Shown here piece after piece: positions 61,854 through 64,000 of a stretch of DNA of 64,000 nucleotides. The notes beneath the pieces were generated by a model. It was not told the origin of the DNA. It worked only from the letters and a program-made list of their open reading frames with translations, and made no database searches. Position 1 is the first letter of the stretch. Every line of letters starts with the position of its first letter. Both the position numbers and the translations under genes were made by a program. Source of the DNA: Sulfurimonas sp. HSL1-2 (GTDB taxonomy: Bacteria > Campylobacterota > Campylobacteria > Campylobacterales > Sulfurimonadaceae); the NCBI RefSeq assembly GCF_039645565.1, contig NZ_CP147914.1, positions 1,981,573-2,045,572 on the forward strand, read 5' to 3'.

Positions 61854-62346
61854 GGCACTCAAAAACAATCTCCTGGTATTTTACTTCGATGACTTCGAAC
61901 GCTTTCATGCCGCCGGGCAGCTTGGCCTTGAGCTCGTCGCCCTCCTCTTTGCCCAGCAGCTGCTTGGCCAGCGGCGACGCGAACGAGATCAGCCCCAGCT
62001 GCGGATTGCTTTCGCAGCCGCCGACGATGGTATAGGTCACCTCTTCATCCGTATCCATGTCGCACAGTACGACCGTCGAGCCGAAACTGACGCGGCTGTG
62101 TTCCAGGGTGGAAGGGTCAACGATCTGCGCATTGCCCAGCAGCGCTGACAGTTCGTTCAGGCGGTCGTCGATCTGTCCCTGGCGCTCCTTGGCGGCATGG
62201 TACTCCGCATTCTCCTTCAGGTCCCCCAGCGCCACGGCCTCTTCAATCGCCTTGACGATGGCCGGGCGTTCGACCGTTTTGAGATGATTGACCTCCGCTT
62301 GCAGTTTTTCGTATCCGAAACGGGTCATCGGTTGTGCCTGGCTCAA
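61846..62346 (-). CDS. greA: Transcription elongation factor GreA
   Basis: 166 residues. Rescues backtracked RNA polymerase. Coiled coil PMTRFGYEKLQAEVNHLKTV, LGDLKENAEYHAAKERQGQI (tip acidic pair), then the globular domain with VSFGSTVVLCDMDTDEEVTY and ISFASPLAKQLLGKEEGDEL. Best start is TTG at 62346, with GAGGA 7 nt upstream and a product MSQAQPMT that fits the family; ATG at 62352 (MILSQAQP) and 62328 are alternatives. First gene of the long leftward run. Confidence 0.94.
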   Translation of the reverse strand: MSQAQPMTRFGYEKLQAEVNHLKTVERPAIVKAIEEAVALGDLKENAEYHAAKERQGQIDDRLNELSALLGNAQIVDPSTLEHSRVSFGSTVVLCDMDTDEEVTYTIVGGCESNPQLGLISFASPLAKQLLGKEEGDELKAKLPGGMKAFEVIEVKYQEIVFECHD

Positions 62347-62369
62347 AATCATTCCTCGTTTTTAGATGA

Positions 62370-62375
62370 ATTATA
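62370..62375 (-). promoter_or_regulatory. -10 box of the greA operon
   Basis: Leftward GCGCTATAAT; the greA start lies about 20 nt further on, so the leader is short. Confidence 0.5.
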
Positions 62376-62521
62376 GCGCACAATCAGCATCCGCCGCCAG
62401 GAATACCGCCAAAGGCGAAACGGCGGGTTAACCGATTTTATCCTACTATGCTGCTTTCAAGCGTATCCAAAACGTCCAACAAGCGGTCAGCACCCGACCC
62501 TACTATACCGGAGCCATCGTC

Positions 62522-63874
62522 ATGAAATTTTCCCGCAGAGACGCCCTGAAATTCGGCGGAGCCCTTGCCGCCGCCGTCGCATCCGCCGGAGTCGCCGAAG
62601 CCGCCGAAACCGTCCCGAAAAGCCAGCCGGCCGACGGACCGGCCACGCTGCCGAAGCCCAAAGGGACGCGTGTCGTCGTCGTCGGCGGTGGCTGGTCCGG
62701 GCTCAGCCTGGCCAAGTACACCAAGCTCTTCGCCCCCGCGGCCGACGTCGTCCTCGTCGAACAGCGCGACGTCTTCATCTCCTGCCCCGTCAGCAACATG
62801 TGGCTGGTGGACAAGGTCGACCTGGAGTTTATCACCCATGATTACTACCAGGCAGCACAACAGCACGGCTACACCTACTTCCATGCCGCCGCGACGGGCG
62901 TGGATAAAGCCCGCAACACCCTGCACACCACCATGGGCGACATCGCCTACGACTACCTCGTACTCGCACCCGGCATCGACTACGACTACTCCTTCTGGAC
63001 CAATGACCCACAGTTGGAGAACCGCCTGCGCCAGGAGTACCCGGCCGCCTTCCGTCCCGGCTCGGAGCATATGACCCTCAAACGCAAGATCCATGCCTTC
63101 GAGGGAGGGACCTTCCTCATGACCGTCCCCGGCGGTAACTACCGCTGCCTGCCCGCGCCCTACGAACGCGCCTGCCTCATTGCGGACTACTTCAAGCACA
63201 ACGGGATCAAGGGCAAAGTCCTTCTGCTCGACGAGAACAACGACATCACGATCAAGGCCCACGGTTTCCACACGGCGTTCGAAGAGCTCTACAAGGAGTA
63301 CATCGTCTACGAACCCAACGCCGTCATCGAGGCGATCGATCTCGACAAGAAGCAGGTCAAAACCGAGTTCGACACCTTCACATTCGACGACGCCTCCTTC
63401 TATCCCCATGTGCGGGGAGGGAAACTCCTGGAGGTGTGCGGGGTCGCCAAAGACACCGTCTACAACCGTCTCGAGGGGGACATCGATCCGATGACCTATG
63501 AGGTCCGCGGCCATCCCAACATCTACGTCACCGGCGACGCACGCCCCACCGGCTTCTCAAAGTCGGGGAACACCTCGCTCAGCGAAGGGCAGAACGTCGC
63601 GAAGATGCTCGCCGCGAAGATCAACAAACAGGTCCCCCTGAAGTGGATGTCGCCGGTCACGCTCTGCATCTCCGCCGTTTCCGCCTATCCCGAGCACGGC
63701 ATCTTCATCCACTCCGAATACGCCTACAACCCGAAACGCAAACAGTTCGAGTTTGCCACCCCGGTCACCGATGAACATTGGAAAGGCGAAGAGGGGCTGG
63801 AGAACGCCCGGAACATCTACGGATGGGCCGAGGCCTGCTACATCGATATGTTCGGGGCCGCCAAAAGTTCATGA
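62522..63874 (+). CDS. Flavocytochrome c sulfide dehydrogenase-like flavoprotein (SoxF type), Tat-exported
   Basis: 450 residues. Twin-arginine signal FSRRDALKFGGALAAAVASA, then FAD-binding VVVVGGGWSGLSLAKYTKLF, the redox Cys in FISCPVSNMW, YDYLVLAPGIDYDY, YRCLPAPYERACLIADYF with a second Cys pair, and NIYVTGDARPTGFSKSGNTS (FAD). The C-terminal region matches the FCSD flavin domain (ISAVSAYPEHGIFIHSEYA). Presumably oxidises sulfide or polysulfide in the periplasm with a cytochrome partner (none encoded here). AAAGGG-like RBS not obvious; ATG at 62522 precedes the Tat motif. Confidence 0.87.
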   Translation: MKFSRRDALKFGGALAAAVASAGVAEAAETVPKSQPADGPATLPKPKGTRVVVVGGGWSGLSLAKYTKLFAPAADVVLVEQRDVFISCPVSNMWLVDKVDLEFITHDYYQAAQQHGYTYFHAAATGVDKARNTLHTTMGDIAYDYLVLAPGIDYDYSFWTNDPQLENRLRQEYPAAFRPGSEHMTLKRKIHAFEGGTFLMTVPGGNYRCLPAPYERACLIADYFKHNGIKGKVLLLDENNDITIKAHGFHTAFEELYKEYIVYEPNAVIEAIDLDKKQVKTEFDTFTFDDASFYPHVRGGKLLEVCGVAKDTVYNRLEGDIDPMTYEVRGHPNIYVTGDARPTGFSKSGNTSLSEGQNVAKMLAAKINKQVPLKWMSPVTLCISAVSAYPEHGIFIHSEYAYNPKRKQFEFATPVTDEHWKGEEGLENARNIYGWAEACYIDMFGAAKSS

Positions 63875-63895
63875 TCAGCCGATAAACGGTGCCGT

Positions 63896-64000
63896 CTATG
63901 CCAGCAGGCGCATCATAACCGTCACCGTCACCATACTGCCGAGCAGGGTGGCAAATACCAGCTTTGACGCGAGCGGCACGTCACAGCCGTAGCGTTTGGC
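63896..64000 (-). CDS. C-terminal end of an AEC-family transporter (cut by window edge)
   Basis: Only the last 34 codons are inside the window: YGCDVPLASKLVFATLLGSM followed by VTVTVMMRLLA and TAG. The charged start and final hydrophobic helix are typical of the C-terminus of auxin-efflux-carrier-like transporters. Convergent with the flavoprotein gene, 21 bp apart. Confidence 0.6.
   Translation of the reverse strand, partial: AKRYGCDVPLASKLVFATLLGSMVTVTVMMRLLA

Overview
The window reads as chromosome from a Campylobacterota (epsilonproteobacterial) sulfur oxidiser, most likely a GC-rich member of the Sulfurimonas/Sulfuricurvum group. The pointers are a tmRNA whose tag reads ANNTNYRPAYAVA, the futalosine-pathway menaquinone gene mqnC, a dimeric all-alpha dUTPase, a DUF721 gene before uvrC, a Tat-exported sulfide-dehydrogenase-like flavoprotein, and -10 boxes (TATAAT, often TGGTATAAT or TGCTATAAT) without convincing -35 boxes. 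The species is inference; no rRNA or tRNA gene was seen. Genes are dense, with many 4-base or longer overlaps.

Layout. 1-9.9 kb: a partial GAPDH gene, a PhoD-like phosphatase, an HD-GYP protein, tmRNA, an OmpA-like porin with TSP3 repeats, guaA, nhaD, nadB and a 35-residue lipoprotein gene. 10-18 kb: DUF721, uvrC, then a four-gene signalling operon (PAS protein, Hpt protein, NIT-type hybrid kinase, single-domain receiver). 18-22.6 kb: an exonuclease, a DUF819 carrier/dipeptide epimerase pair, a GIY-YIG protein and proC. 22.7-28.1 kb: a four-gene operon of a 1112-residue exported protein and three pilin-like proteins, resembling the mshQ/D/O/P end of an MSHA pilus locus. 28-37 kb: hpf, recG, an M16-like protein, mqnC, nusB, ribH, kdsA and a DnaJ/TerB protein. 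37-48 kb: lipoproteins, a Pif1-like helicase, pnp, lptD and purD. 48-54.6 kb: trpA, panB, ruvB, an AI-2E/PerM-type permease, dUTPase and a sirtuin. 54.7-64 kb: a long leftward run greA-argC-lpxH-mlaE-mlaF-mlaD-auxiliary lipoprotein-patB, a divergent flavocytochrome-c sulfide dehydrogenase-like gene and the end of an AEC transporter.

Most of the window is housekeeping, with emphasis on the cell envelope (lptD, lpxH, kdsA, Mla transport, lipoproteins) and biosynthesis. The parts that stand out are: (1) the phosphorelay operon, in which intact Hpt and receiver domains sit beside copies lacking the phosphorylation chemistry; (2) the MSHA-like pseudopilin operon with no assembly machinery in the window; (3) a dispersed intergenic element of about 160 bp, present twice, each time between convergent genes and with a perfect 11-bp hairpin whose arms differ in a compensated way; (4) a tiny lipoprotein gene whose start overlaps a divergent gene; and (5) four genes whose ATG lies only 5-6 nt after a -10 box, which suggests leaderless transcripts.

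All product names rest on motifs and family recall read by eye; no database search was run.
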